A DNA stretch of 6,482 nt from Burkholderia gladioli. GTDB taxonomy: Bacteria > Pseudomonadota > Gammaproteobacteria > Burkholderiales > Burkholderiaceae. Where the stretch lies: the NCBI GenBank assembly GCA_009914575.1, contig WNEB01000088.1:1-6482 (forward strand). The letters run 5' to 3'. Under the pieces are notes generated by a model that saw only the letters and a program-made list of their open reading frames with translations, made no database searches and was not told the DNA's origin. This document shows, piece by piece, positions 1-6,195 of this stretch. The translations under genes and the position numbers were made by a program. Positions within the stretch are counted from its first letter, which is position 1; each line of letters starts with the position of its first letter.

Positions 1-501
1 GTGTTCGGTGAGCGCGCCCACGTTCAGCGCTGCCGGACCCACAAGATTCGCAACGTGACCGAACGGTTGCCGAAGCAGACGCGAGCGCAGGTCGCGGCTG
101 TCATGCGCGCGGCGTACAAGCTGCCGGTCGATGACGGCATCGCCCGGCTGAAGACGCAGGCAGCATGGCTGAAGGCTGATCATCCGGACGCCGCGGCGTC
201 GTTGCTTGAAGGGCTGGAGGAGACGTTCACGGTGAACCGCATGGACCTGACGCCGAGTCTGATCCGCAGTCTGGCGACGACGAACCTGATCGAGAATCCG
301 AACGGTGCGGTGCGCCGCGTGAGTGGCCGGGTCCATCGCTATCGCGACGCCGACATGGCGATGCGCTGGGCGGCCACCGGTTTCCTGGAAGCGGAGAAGC
401 GCTTCCGCAAGCTCGGTGGTGCCAACGACCTCTGGATCCTCGCCGTCGCCCTGCATCGATCACTCGAAAAGCGTGTTGTCCATGATCGGAAGTCTACCTA
501 A
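1..501 (+). CDS. IS256-family (mutator-type) transposase, C-terminal part, cut by the window edge
   Basis: This is the last 166 residues of a DDE transposase that catalyses cut-and-paste or copy-paste movement of an IS256-type element. The frame is open from base 1 and the family is normally about 400 residues, so the true start lies upstream; the GTG at base 1 is just an in-frame valine. The QRCRTHKIRNV stretch (residues 9-19) carries the family C-x2-H signature (C11, H14), which lies between the second catalytic Asp and the Glu. TTNLIEN (93-99) holds the likely catalytic Glu at residue 98, followed by an RR-containing segment and a helical C-terminus (MRWAATGFLEAEKRF, DLWILAVAL). The C-terminus looks complete and ends at a TAA. 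Both catalytic Asp residues would be upstream, so activity cannot be judged. The family call is by eye from these motifs. Confidence 0.88.
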   Translation: MFGERAHVQRCRTHKIRNVTERLPKQTRAQVAAVMRAAYKLPVDDGIARLKTQAAWLKADHPDAAASLLEGLEETFTVNRMDLTPSLIRSLATTNLIENPNGAVRRVSGRVHRYRDADMAMRWAATGFLEAEKRFRKLGGANDLWILAVALHRSLEKRVVHDRKST

Positions 502-521
502 TCTATGAAACCCCGCCGTCC

Positions 522-552
522 CAACCTTCAACTACGAATGGGACACCGCCGG
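522..552. repeat. IS256 right-end-like repeat, copy 1
   Basis: This is the first of two 31-bp direct repeats (the second is at 624-654, offset 102 bp). They differ only at 537-538 (AA against TT). The shared core includes CTTCAACTACG and TGGGACACCGCCGG. It starts about 20 bp after the transposase stop, where the right terminal inverted repeat of an IS256-type element should be. The matching left end is outside the window, so the terminal-repeat role is inferred. Confidence 0.55.
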
Positions 553-623
553 GCGGTTCTCCTATTCGGGAGGTTGGTCCTGGAAACCCGATTCTCTCGG
601 ATTCCTACGGGAACCGCCGCCTT

Positions 624-654
624 CAACCTTCAACTACGTTTGGGACACCGCCGG
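624..654. repeat. IS256 right-end-like repeat, copy 2
   Basis: Second copy of the 31-bp repeat at 522-552, in the same orientation and with two adjacent substitutions. Its last two bases (GG, 653-654) are also the first two bases of the large palindrome. The 71 bp between the copies carry a further 8-bp inverted repeat (GGCGGTTC 552-559 against GAACCGCC 611-618). It could be the true outer end of the same element, or the end of a second, slightly diverged relative. Confidence 0.5.
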
Positions 655-720
655 TTTTTAAACTGTCGGTCGTGGAGCAGGTTGCATCCAACCTGCTCCA
701 CGACCGACAGTTTAAAAACC
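653..720. repeat. Perfect 68-nt palindrome: 32-bp arms, 4-nt loop
   Basis: Bases 653-684 are the exact reverse complement of 689-720, with CATC (685-688) between. Flanking sequence is not complementary (GACACCGCC on the left, AGGCTGTAG on the right), so the symmetry ends sharply at both outer edges. Read on the minus strand, the right arm is in frame with the start of an IS3-family OrfA and encodes its residues LVFKLSVVEQV. The left arm is therefore an inverted duplication of an IS3 coding fragment. In RNA the hairpin would be very stable, but no T-tract follows it on either strand, so it is not a classical terminator. Confidence 0.95.
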
Positions 721-761
721 AGGCTGTAGTCGCGCTGCGTCCGCTTGATCCCTTGTCCCAC
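690..761 (-). pseudogene. IS3-family OrfA, N-terminal fragment (24 codons)
   Basis: Translating the minus strand from GTG at 761 gives MGQGI and then KRTQRDYSLVFKLSVVEQV, which I recognise as the usual N-terminus of IS3-family OrfA, the helix-turn-helix protein that binds IS ends and is fused to OrfB by frameshifting. AAGAGG lies 6 nt upstream of the GTG as a ribosome-binding site. The similarity stops after codon 24 (690-692), exactly at the loop of the palindrome. Beyond it the frame reads the inverted copy of itself and ends at TGA (630-632), giving a 43-residue chimera. A normal OrfA is about 100 residues, so this is a dead fragment. The family call comes from memory of the motif. Confidence 0.7.
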
Positions 762-788
762 TTGCCGCCTCTTCGATTCGGCGAAAAA

Positions 789-814
789 GTGTCAACCTAT
801 TTCAGGACGGGTCA
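789..814 (-). repeat. Probable left terminal inverted repeat of the truncated IS3-family element
   Basis: On the minus strand this 26-nt stretch starts with TGACCCG at 814 and ends with GACAC at 789, just upstream of the OrfA fragment. IS3-family ends usually begin with TG. The end of the other IS3-like element at 6196-6221 also begins with TG and has GACAC at the same distance (positions 22-26), although the middle of the two differs. If this is the IS edge, ancestral chromosome resumes at about base 815. No target-site duplication can be checked because the other end is missing. Confidence 0.5.
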
Positions 815-823
815 GTTGTCTCA

Positions 824-851
824 AAAAAGCCAGGCCGATGCCTGGCTTTTT
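824..851. terminator. Rho-independent terminator, orphaned upstream of cutA
   Basis: A 7-bp GC stem, GCCAGGC (829-835) against GCCTGGC (840-846), surrounds loop CGAT and is flanked by an A-run (823-828) and a T-run (847-851). It can work on either strand. No chromosomal gene now sits upstream of it; only IS debris does. It probably ended a plus-strand gene that was displaced or deleted, and it now shields cutA from transcription out of the IS scar. Confidence 0.85.
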
Positions 852-937
852 GTTGCCTGGCGCTTTGTAAGCCGTACCTGGCGCGCAGCACGCAATGCCG
901 GGGCCTGGGTTAGGATATGGCGTTTTGCGAATGCCGC

Positions 938-943
938 AGGAGA
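938..943 (+). promoter_or_regulatory. Ribosome-binding site of cutA
   Basis: AGGAGA lies 5 nt before the ATG at 949 and decides the start. An in-frame ATG at 895 lacks a Shine-Dalgarno sequence and would add 18 residues not found in the family. Confidence 0.8.
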
Positions 944-948
944 CGTCG

Positions 949-1275
949 ATGGTGATCGTTCTGATGATGACGACCGTGCCCGATGAGGCAACGGCCCGCT
1001 CGCTCGCCGACGGCGCGCTGGGCGGCCGGCTCGCGGCCTGCGTGTCGGAGCTCGGCACGATCCGCTCGAATTACCACTGGCAGGGCAATATCGAATCTGC
1101 GGAGGAGATCCAGTTGTTGTTCAAGACAAGCGCGCAACGCTCGCTCGAACTCGAACGCTTCATCGCGTCCCATCACCCTTACGAGACGCCTAAAATCGTC
1201 TCGTGGCAGGCCACCGCTTCCGACGCCTACGGCGCCTGGGTGGCCGCCGAAACCCAACGCCTGTTCCATGTCTGA
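949..1275 (+). CDS. cutA: CutA, divalent-cation tolerance protein
   Basis: CutA is a small protein that forms very stable trimers. It has been linked to tolerance of copper and other divalent metals, although its molecular role is unsettled. The 108-residue product matches the usual 105-115. Family landmarks are the N-terminal beta strand MVIVLMMTTVPDEATA, LAACV (28-32, with Cys31), the SNYHWQGNI segment (40-48), EIQLLFKT (53-60) and the HPYETPKI signature (76-83). There is no signal peptide, so it is probably cytoplasmic. The start at 949 has a good ribosome-binding site. The last 8 nt overlap the start of dsbD, so the two are almost certainly one operon with coupled translation. A CutA-DsbD pairing is also known in enterobacteria, where cutA was named together with dsbD (cutA2). 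Confidence 0.93.
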   Translation: MVIVLMMTTVPDEATARSLADGALGGRLAACVSELGTIRSNYHWQGNIESAEEIQLLFKTSAQRSLELERFIASHHPYETPKIVSWQATASDAYGAWVAAETQRLFHV

Positions 1276-3196
1276 TCGTCAATTTATGGCCGCCGGCCTG
1301 CGGCGTCTGCTTGCCGGCTTCGTCCTGTTCGCGGCGCTGTTCGGCCTGGCGTCCGCCGCGCGCGCCGACGCCGATTTCCTCGATCCTTCGGTCGCATTCC
1401 GCTTCAGTTCGAGCGAAGCGCCGGGGCAGGTCGATTTGCACTTCAAGATCGCGGACGGCTACTACATGTACCGCGAGCGCTTCGTGTTCGCGGTGAAGAG
1501 CGGCACGGCGACGCTCGGCGACGCGCAAATGCCGGCCGGGCACGTGAAGTACGACGAGACGTTCGCCAAGAACGTCGAAACCTATCGCGGCGACCTGGTC
1601 ATCCACCTGCCGGTGACGAAGGCGTCGGGGCCGTTCGATCTCTCGGTGACGTCGCAGGGTTGTGCCGATGGCGGCATTTGCTATCCGCCCGCCGAACACG
1701 TCGTACACGTTGACGCCGCAGCGCTGACGGCAGCGGCATCGCCCGCGCAGACCCCATCGCCGGCCCTTCAATCGTCCGCGGCGCCCCCCCCCCCATCGGC
1801 GCCGGCGACGACCGCCGCCGACGGCAGCTGGTACGAGCGCGTCACGAGCGCCGATTACGCCCAGTCGCTGCTCGAAGGCCACGGCTTCCTGACGATCGTC
1901 GCGCTGTTCTTCGTGGCCGGCATGGTGCTGAGCCTGTTGCCGTGCTCCTACCCGATGATTCCGATCCTTTCCGCGATCATCATCGGCGAGGGCACGCAGG
2001 CCACGCGCACGCGCAGCTTCCTGCTGTCGCTGACTTATGTGGTCGGGATGGCGCTGGTTTATACGGTGCTCGGGATTGCCGCGGCGCTGGTCGGGCAGAG
2101 CCTCGGCGCATGGCTGCAGAACCCGTGGATGCTTGGCGCGTTCGGCCTGCTGCTGACCGTGTTTGCGCTGACGCTGATCGGCGGCATCGACATCTCGCTG
2201 CCGCAGCGCTGGCAGGACGGCGCCGCGCAGGCATCGGGCCGCCGTTCGGGCGACCGCTTCCTGGCGGTCGCGACGATGGGCGCGTTGTCGGCGCTGGTGG
2301 TCGGCGCATGCATGACGGCGCCGCTGTTCGCCGTGCTGGTGTTCATCGCGAATACCGGCAACGCGCTGCTCGGCGGCGCCGCGCTGTTCGCGATGGGGCT
2401 TGGCCTCGGCGTGCCGCTGTTGATCATCGGCCTGGGCGCCGGCACGTTGCTGCCGCGCGCGGGCGCGTGGATGGACGGCGTGAAGGTGTTTTTCGGCGTG
2501 GTGCTGCTTGCGGCCGCGCTCTGGATTGTCTGGCCGGTGCTTGGCGCATCGCTGCAGATCGGCCTGGCCGCGCTCTGGCTGCTGATCGCCGCGGCGGCCA
2601 CCGGGCTGTTCACGCCGACCGCCGGCGGCACGTCGATCTGGCGCCGCCTGGGTCGCGGTGTGGGCGCGGCATTCGCGATCTGGGCGGCGGTGCTGCTGGT
2701 GGGCTTGGCTGCCGGTTCGACCGATCCGCTGCGACCGCTCGCGGTGTTCGCGTCGCGAGGCGGCGCAGCCGTCGCGCCCGGCGCTGCGGTCGCTGCCGCG
2801 CATGAAGGGCCGGTGTTCGCGCCGGTGCGCTCCAGCGCGGATCTGGATCAGGTGATCAAGACCGCCGGCCGCCCCGTGATGCTCGATTTCTATGCCGACT
2901 GGTGCGTGTCGTGCAAGGAGATGGAACACCTCACCTTTACCGATCCGCGCGTGCAGGCGCGTCTCGCGCAACTGCATCTGGTACGTGCCGACGTCACCGC
3001 CAACAACGCCGACGATCAGGCGCTGCTGAAGCGCTTCGGTCTGTTCGGGCCGCCGGGCATCATCGTGTTCGGTGCGGACGGGCACGAACTGGACCGCGTG
3101 GTCGGCTATCAGGCCGCCGATCGCTTCCTGCGCAGCCTCGACCGCGCCGGGCGCCCACGGCCTGAGCACCGGGCCGGCGCCCGCGTATGGGCATGA
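1268..3196 (+). CDS. dsbD: DsbD, thiol:disulfide interchange protein (transmembrane electron carrier)
   Basis: DsbD moves electrons from cytoplasmic thioredoxin across the inner membrane to periplasmic partners such as the disulfide isomerase and the cytochrome c maturation thiol proteins. All three modules are present in 642 residues. Residues 1-33 form a signal peptide ending SAARA. The periplasmic alpha domain carries the pair C132/C138 (GCADGGICYPP). A Pro/Ala-rich linker (about 151-185) follows. The membrane beta domain (about 206-483) has some eight hydrophobic segments with redox cysteines C226 (LLPCSYPM) and C348 (GACMTAPL). The C-terminal thioredoxin-like gamma domain has WCVSC (C546/C549). 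I chose the ATG at 1268, which overlaps the cutA stop; an ATG at 1286 would also leave a usable signal peptide. Oddities are an 11-C run in the linker (1784-1794) and a polar, Arg-rich tail (about 627-642). A strong terminator follows at once. Confidence 0.96.
   Translation: MSDRQFMAAGLRRLLAGFVLFAALFGLASAARADADFLDPSVAFRFSSSEAPGQVDLHFKIADGYYMYRERFVFAVKSGTATLGDAQMPAGHVKYDETFAKNVETYRGDLVIHLPVTKASGPFDLSVTSQGCADGGICYPPAEHVVHVDAAALTAAASPAQTPSPALQSSAAPPPPSAPATTAADGSWYERVTSADYAQSLLEGHGFLTIVALFFVAGMVLSLLPCSYPMIPILSAIIIGEGTQATRTRSFLLSLTYVVGMALVYTVLGIAAALVGQSLGAWLQNPWMLGAFGLLLTVFALTLIGGIDISLPQRWQDGAAQASGRRSGDRFLAVATMGALSALVVGACMTAPLFAVLVFIANTGNALLGGAALFAMGLGLGVPLLIIGLGAGTLLPRAGAWMDGVKVFFGVVLLAAALWIVWPVLGASLQIGLAALWLLIAAAATGLFTPTAGGTSIWRRLGRGVGAAFAIWAAVLLVGLAAGSTDPLRPLAVFASRGGAAVAPGAAVAAAHEGPVFAPVRSSADLDQVIKTAGRPVMLDFYADWCVSCKEMEHLTFTDPRVQARLAQLHLVRADVTANNADDQALLKRFGLFGPPGIIVFGADGHELDRVVGYQAADRFLRSLDRAGRPRPEHRAGARVWA
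1784..1794 (+). repeat. C11 homopolymer within the dsbD linker
   Basis: Eleven consecutive C residues encode part of AAPPPPSAPA (about residues 171-180) in the linker between the periplasmic alpha domain and the membrane domain. In this copy the frame is intact. A gain or loss of one base would shift frame and remove the membrane and thioredoxin domains. Confidence 0.95.
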
Positions 3197-3197
3197 A

Positions 3198-3232
3198 AAA
3201 ACGGCGAAGCGTTGAATACGCTTCGCCGTTTT
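3198..3232. terminator. Bidirectional terminator between dsbD and hemB
   Basis: A 15-bp perfect stem (3198-3212 against 3218-3232) built on ACGGCGAAGCG/CGCTTCGCCGT has a 5-nt loop, with A-residues on the left and T-residues on the right. It begins 2 nt after the dsbD stop and lies 33 nt from the hemB stop, so it can end both convergent transcripts. Confidence 0.9.
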
Positions 3233-3265
3233 GCATTGCGCAGCGCGCCGGACGGCGCGCGGTGC

Positions 3266-4297
<1,032 letters not shown>

Positions 4298-4312
4298 TTA
4301 CGGCAGCCTTCG

Positions 4313-4340
4313 GTGAAATTTCGACACAATGGCATATGAT
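4313..4340 (+). promoter_or_regulatory. Sigma-70-type promoter for the candidate small RNA
   Basis: TATGAT (4335-4340) matches the -10 consensus at five of six positions. GTGAAA (4313-4318) is a weaker -35 with 4 of 6 matches, 16 nt upstream. Initiation would fall at about 4346-4348, just before the first hairpin. The same stretch on the other strand is the hemB upstream region, so the two promoters may interfere. Confidence 0.5.
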
Positions 4341-4346
4341 AGCGAT

Positions 4347-4451
4347 CGAGTTCCGCGCCAAGCGCGGCACTCCCCGCTTCTCCTCCCTGAGCGGGTGCCT
4401 GTCGTAGTTCGATTAGGCTGTTTGACCCGCCGTTTCACGGCGGGTTTTTTT
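4347..4451 (+). ncRNA. Candidate small RNA with an anti-Shine-Dalgarno loop
   Basis: About 105 nt between hemB and engB look like a free-standing small RNA gene on the plus strand. Hairpin 1 (4348-4372) pairs GAGT with ACTC and CCGCGC with GCGCGG around a CAA loop, with one T/C mismatch between the two stems. Hairpin 2 pairs CCCGCT (4373-4378) with AGCGGG (4390-4395) and exposes the 11-nt pyrimidine-rich loop UCUCCUCCCUG, which could base-pair with AGGAGG-type ribosome-binding sites. A mostly single-stranded stretch (4396-4424) follows, with a possible 4-bp GCCT/AGGC stem. The terminator hairpin (4425-4445) and a T-run end it. A promoter-like sequence sits just upstream. No credible protein is encoded. 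Transcription, targets and Hfq dependence are inferred. An anti-SD loop points to a trans-acting translational repressor. I cannot tell whether it matches an already catalogued Burkholderia sRNA. Confidence 0.65.
4425..4451 (+). terminator. Rho-independent terminator of the candidate small RNA
   Basis: An 8-bp stem, ACCCGCCG (4425-4432) against CGGCGGGT (4438-4445), with loop TTTCA, runs into seven T residues on the plus strand. On the minus strand the hairpin is not followed by a T-run, so it is oriented to end a plus-strand transcript and not engB. No plus-strand protein gene precedes it, which is the main reason to propose a small RNA here. Confidence 0.9.
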
Positions 4452-4484
4452 ATGCGCCAACCGACGGCAAGCCTCCGTTCGGGG

Positions 4485-4503
4485 CCGCGCCTCCTCGGCG
4501 CGG
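4485..4503. other. Small GC hairpin just downstream of engB
   Basis: CCGCGCC (4485-4491) and GGCGCGG (4497-4503) form a 7-bp stem with a 5-nt loop, 5 nt beyond the engB stop. There is no T-run on either strand. It may stabilise the engB mRNA end or be an inefficient stop signal. Some engB transcription could read on towards hemB and would then be antisense to the small RNA. Confidence 0.45.
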
Positions 4504-4508
4504 AGCGG

Positions 4509-5168
4509 TCATTCTGCTACAGCTGCGTCATTTTCGCCGGCGACCGACGGACGCAGCCAGCCTTCGATCTGCGTGTGCGCGTCGTCGAGCCACACGCGCT
4601 TGAGTGCCGAAAACAGCTGGCAGGTCAGCTCGCCTGCATAGCCGGCCTCGCGATAGGCCTTCAGTTCGTTCTGCGTGCCGCGCAACGCGAGGATGCTTTC
4701 CTGGCGAGTCAATTTGTCGCATTTCGTCAGCAGCGTGTGGATCGGTTTGCCGGTCGGCGCGAACCACTCGATCATGCGGCGATCCAGTTCGGTCAGCGGC
4801 CGGCGCGAATCCATCATCAGAATCATGCCGCGCAATTGGGGCCGGGTCTTCAGATAGGCCGACAGCAGTGCTTCCCAGTGCGCCTTGGCCGCGCCGGGCA
4901 CTTCCGCATAGCCGTAGCCGGGCAGGTCGACCAGGTTCGCGACCGGTTCGGCTTCGGGGCCGACCGAGAAATAGTTGATGTGCTGCGTGCGGCCCGGCGT
5001 TTTCGACGCGAAGGCAAGCCGCTTCTGGTTGCACAGGATGTTGATCGCCGTCGATTTGCCCGCGTTGGACCGACCGGCGAACGCGATTTCCGGGATCACC
5101 GTGGGCGGCAGGTCGCGCAGATGATTGACGGTCGTATAGAAACGGGCTTGATGGAGCAGGAAGGCCAT
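4509..5168 (-). CDS. engB: EngB (YsxC/YihA), ribosome-biogenesis GTPase
   Basis: EngB is an essential GTPase needed late in assembly of the large ribosomal subunit, acting in the cytoplasm. All G motifs are present in the 219-residue product: G1 GRSNAGKST (32-40), the G2 Thr in KTPGRTQ (T61), G3 DLPGYGY (81-87), G4 TKCD (148-151) and G5 SALK (187-190). The N-terminus [10 protein letters not shown] fits Burkholderia orthologs as I recall them, so I start at the ATG at 5168. The frame is open further upstream to a GTG at 5246, but those 26 residues are not family sequence. Neither start has a Shine-Dalgarno; the 20 nt before the ATG are pyrimidine-rich (CTCCGTCCGCCCTC). The gene is divergent from the cytochrome c4 gene, a neighbour it also has in Neisseria. 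Confidence 0.95.
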   Translation of the reverse strand: MAFLLHQARFYTTVNHLRDLPPTVIPEIAFAGRSNAGKSTAINILCNQKRLAFASKTPGRTQHINYFSVGPEAEPVANLVDLPGYGYAEVPGAAKAHWEALLSAYLKTRPQLRGMILMMDSRRPLTELDRRMIEWFAPTGKPIHTLLTKCDKLTRQESILALRGTQNELKAYREAGYAGELTCQLFSALKRVWLDDAHTQIEGWLRPSVAGENDAAVAE

Positions 5169-5297
5169 GAGGGCGGACGGAGCGAGGAGGCGCGGAGCGC
5201 GCGTGAAGGCGGGATGCCCCGCAATGATCCGCTCGGTTGGATACACGCGGAAATCCGCGCAATAACTCTGATAGCCGGAACGGGGCTTTAAACACGA

Positions 5298-5309
5298 TAT
5301 TGTACAATA
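5298..5309. promoter_or_regulatory. Palindrome TATTGTACAATA in the engB-cytochrome divergent region
   Basis: This 12-bp perfect palindrome is AT-rich in a GC-rich setting and lies between two divergent genes. It contains TACAAT (-10-like, 5 of 6) on both strands (5303-5308 plus, 5299-5304 minus). I found no convincing -35 on either side, so it could be a shared promoter core, an operator, or both. The rest of 5169-5418 holds a small GCGGAAATCCGC inverted repeat (5247-5258) and otherwise no clear site. Confidence 0.35.
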
Positions 5310-5418
5310 CGGCGGTTTTCGCGAAGCCCTGTGGGAGGGTTGCAGAGGCTTTCTGCTGTAGACTGGCTACCGTCGTTTGCAGAACTCAAATTCCCACAAG
5401 ACGAAACAGGGTGTGCGA

Positions 5419-6066
5419 ATGAATCGACTGTGCAAGTCTCTGATCACGCTTCAGGTTGCGGCAGGGTTCACGGGTTTCGCGACGCAGGCGTATGCAGCGG
5501 ATCCGGCCAAGCCGGATCTCGAGCGGGGCAAGGCGATCGCCACGGCGGTCTGCGCATCGTGCCACGGTGCGGACGGCAACAGCGCAACGGCGGCGTTTCC
5601 CAAGCTGGCCGGCCAGCATCCCGAATATCTGCTCAAGCAACTGCACGATTTCAAGACGCAGCCGGGTGCGAAGGCGCCGGCGCGCAGCAGTGCGGTGATG
5701 GCCGGTTTTGCCGGCGCATTGAGCGAGGCGGATGCGCGCAACGTGACGGTCTATTACGGGGCGCAAACGGCGAAACCGGGCGTCGCGCGCAACGCGGCCA
5801 CGGTTGCGCTGGGGCAGAAGATCTACCGTGGCGGGATCGCCGATAAGGGAGTGCCGGCGTGTGCCAGCTGTCACGGCCCGACCGGGCAAGGCATTCCGGT
5901 GCAGTATCCGCGCCTGTCGGGGCAGTGGGCCGATTACACGGTCGCGCAGCTCACGGCGTTCCAGCAGGGCACACGCAACAACAACGAGCCGATGCATCAG
6001 ATCGCATCGCGCCTGTCGGACAGCGAAGTGAAGGCGGTGGCCGATTACGTGGCCGGCCTGCACTGA
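5419..6066 (+). CDS. Periplasmic di-heme cytochrome c4
   Basis: This is a 215-residue exported cytochrome of the c4 family, which shuttles electrons in the periplasm, typically between the bc1 complex and terminal oxidases. A signal peptide covers residues 1-26 (cut after AYA). Two homologous cytochrome c domains follow. Each has a CASCH heme-attachment motif (C45-H49, C148-H152) and a later methionine that is the probable sixth iron ligand (M94 in SAVMAGFAGAL, M192 in EPMHQIASRLS). I chose the ATG at 5419, which has CAGGG about 8 nt upstream and begins a normal signal peptide; the frame is open back to 5377. A terminator follows closely, so the gene is probably transcribed alone. In relatives the system II biogenesis genes resB and ccsA often come next; here an IS element does. 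Maturation would need DsbD-linked reduction and heme from the HemB pathway. Confidence 0.95.
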   Translation: MNRLCKSLITLQVAAGFTGFATQAYAADPAKPDLERGKAIATAVCASCHGADGNSATAAFPKLAGQHPEYLLKQLHDFKTQPGAKAPARSSAVMAGFAGALSEADARNVTVYYGAQTAKPGVARNAATVALGQKIYRGGIADKGVPACASCHGPTGQGIPVQYPRLSGQWADYTVAQLTAFQQGTRNNNEPMHQIASRLSDSEVKAVADYVAGLH

Positions 6067-6126
6067 GCGCGCCGGGCAACGAATGAACCGCCTGTCGTCG
6101 CGAGTGACGGGCGCACGAACGAAAAG

Positions 6127-6171
6127 AAAGGGTGGGGCGCTTGCCGGCAGGTGTGCGCCTTGCCCTTTTTT
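6127..6171 (+). terminator. Rho-independent terminator of the cytochrome c4 gene
   Basis: AGGGTGGGGCGC (6129-6140) pairs with GCGCCTTGCCCT (6155-6166), using three consecutive G-U wobbles in the middle. The 14-nt loop includes the self-complementary TGCCGGCA. Six T residues (6166-6171) follow, and A-residues precede the stem. It lies about 60 nt after the cytochrome stop. Confidence 0.8.
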
Positions 6172-6195
6172 GGCTCTCTTGAAATTTGAGTGGGT

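Noticed and set aside
653..720. The large palindrome read as a transcription terminator
   Set aside because: It has no T-run after the stem on either strand, and the arms are explained by duplicated OrfA sequence.
505..986. Two plus-strand open frames (505-729 and 672-986)
   Set aside because: They cross IS ends, the palindrome and a terminator, with no recognisable product; the coding signal there is the minus-strand OrfA fragment.
983..1267. N-terminal extension of the dsbD frame
   Set aside because: It overlaps cutA completely, is Arg/Ser-rich, and the signal peptide begins only at 1268.
1190..3169. 659-residue open frame on the minus strand
   Set aside because: It lies antisense to dsbD, is rich in Arg, Gln and His as expected of a GC-rich shadow frame, and shows no recognisable domain.
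5169..5246. 26-residue N-terminal extension of EngB from a GTG
   Set aside because: It has no Shine-Dalgarno and the extra residues do not resemble the family.
4329..5291. 320-residue plus-strand open frame antisense to engB
   Set aside because: It runs through the candidate sRNA terminator and mirrors the EngB codons; composition is shadow-like.
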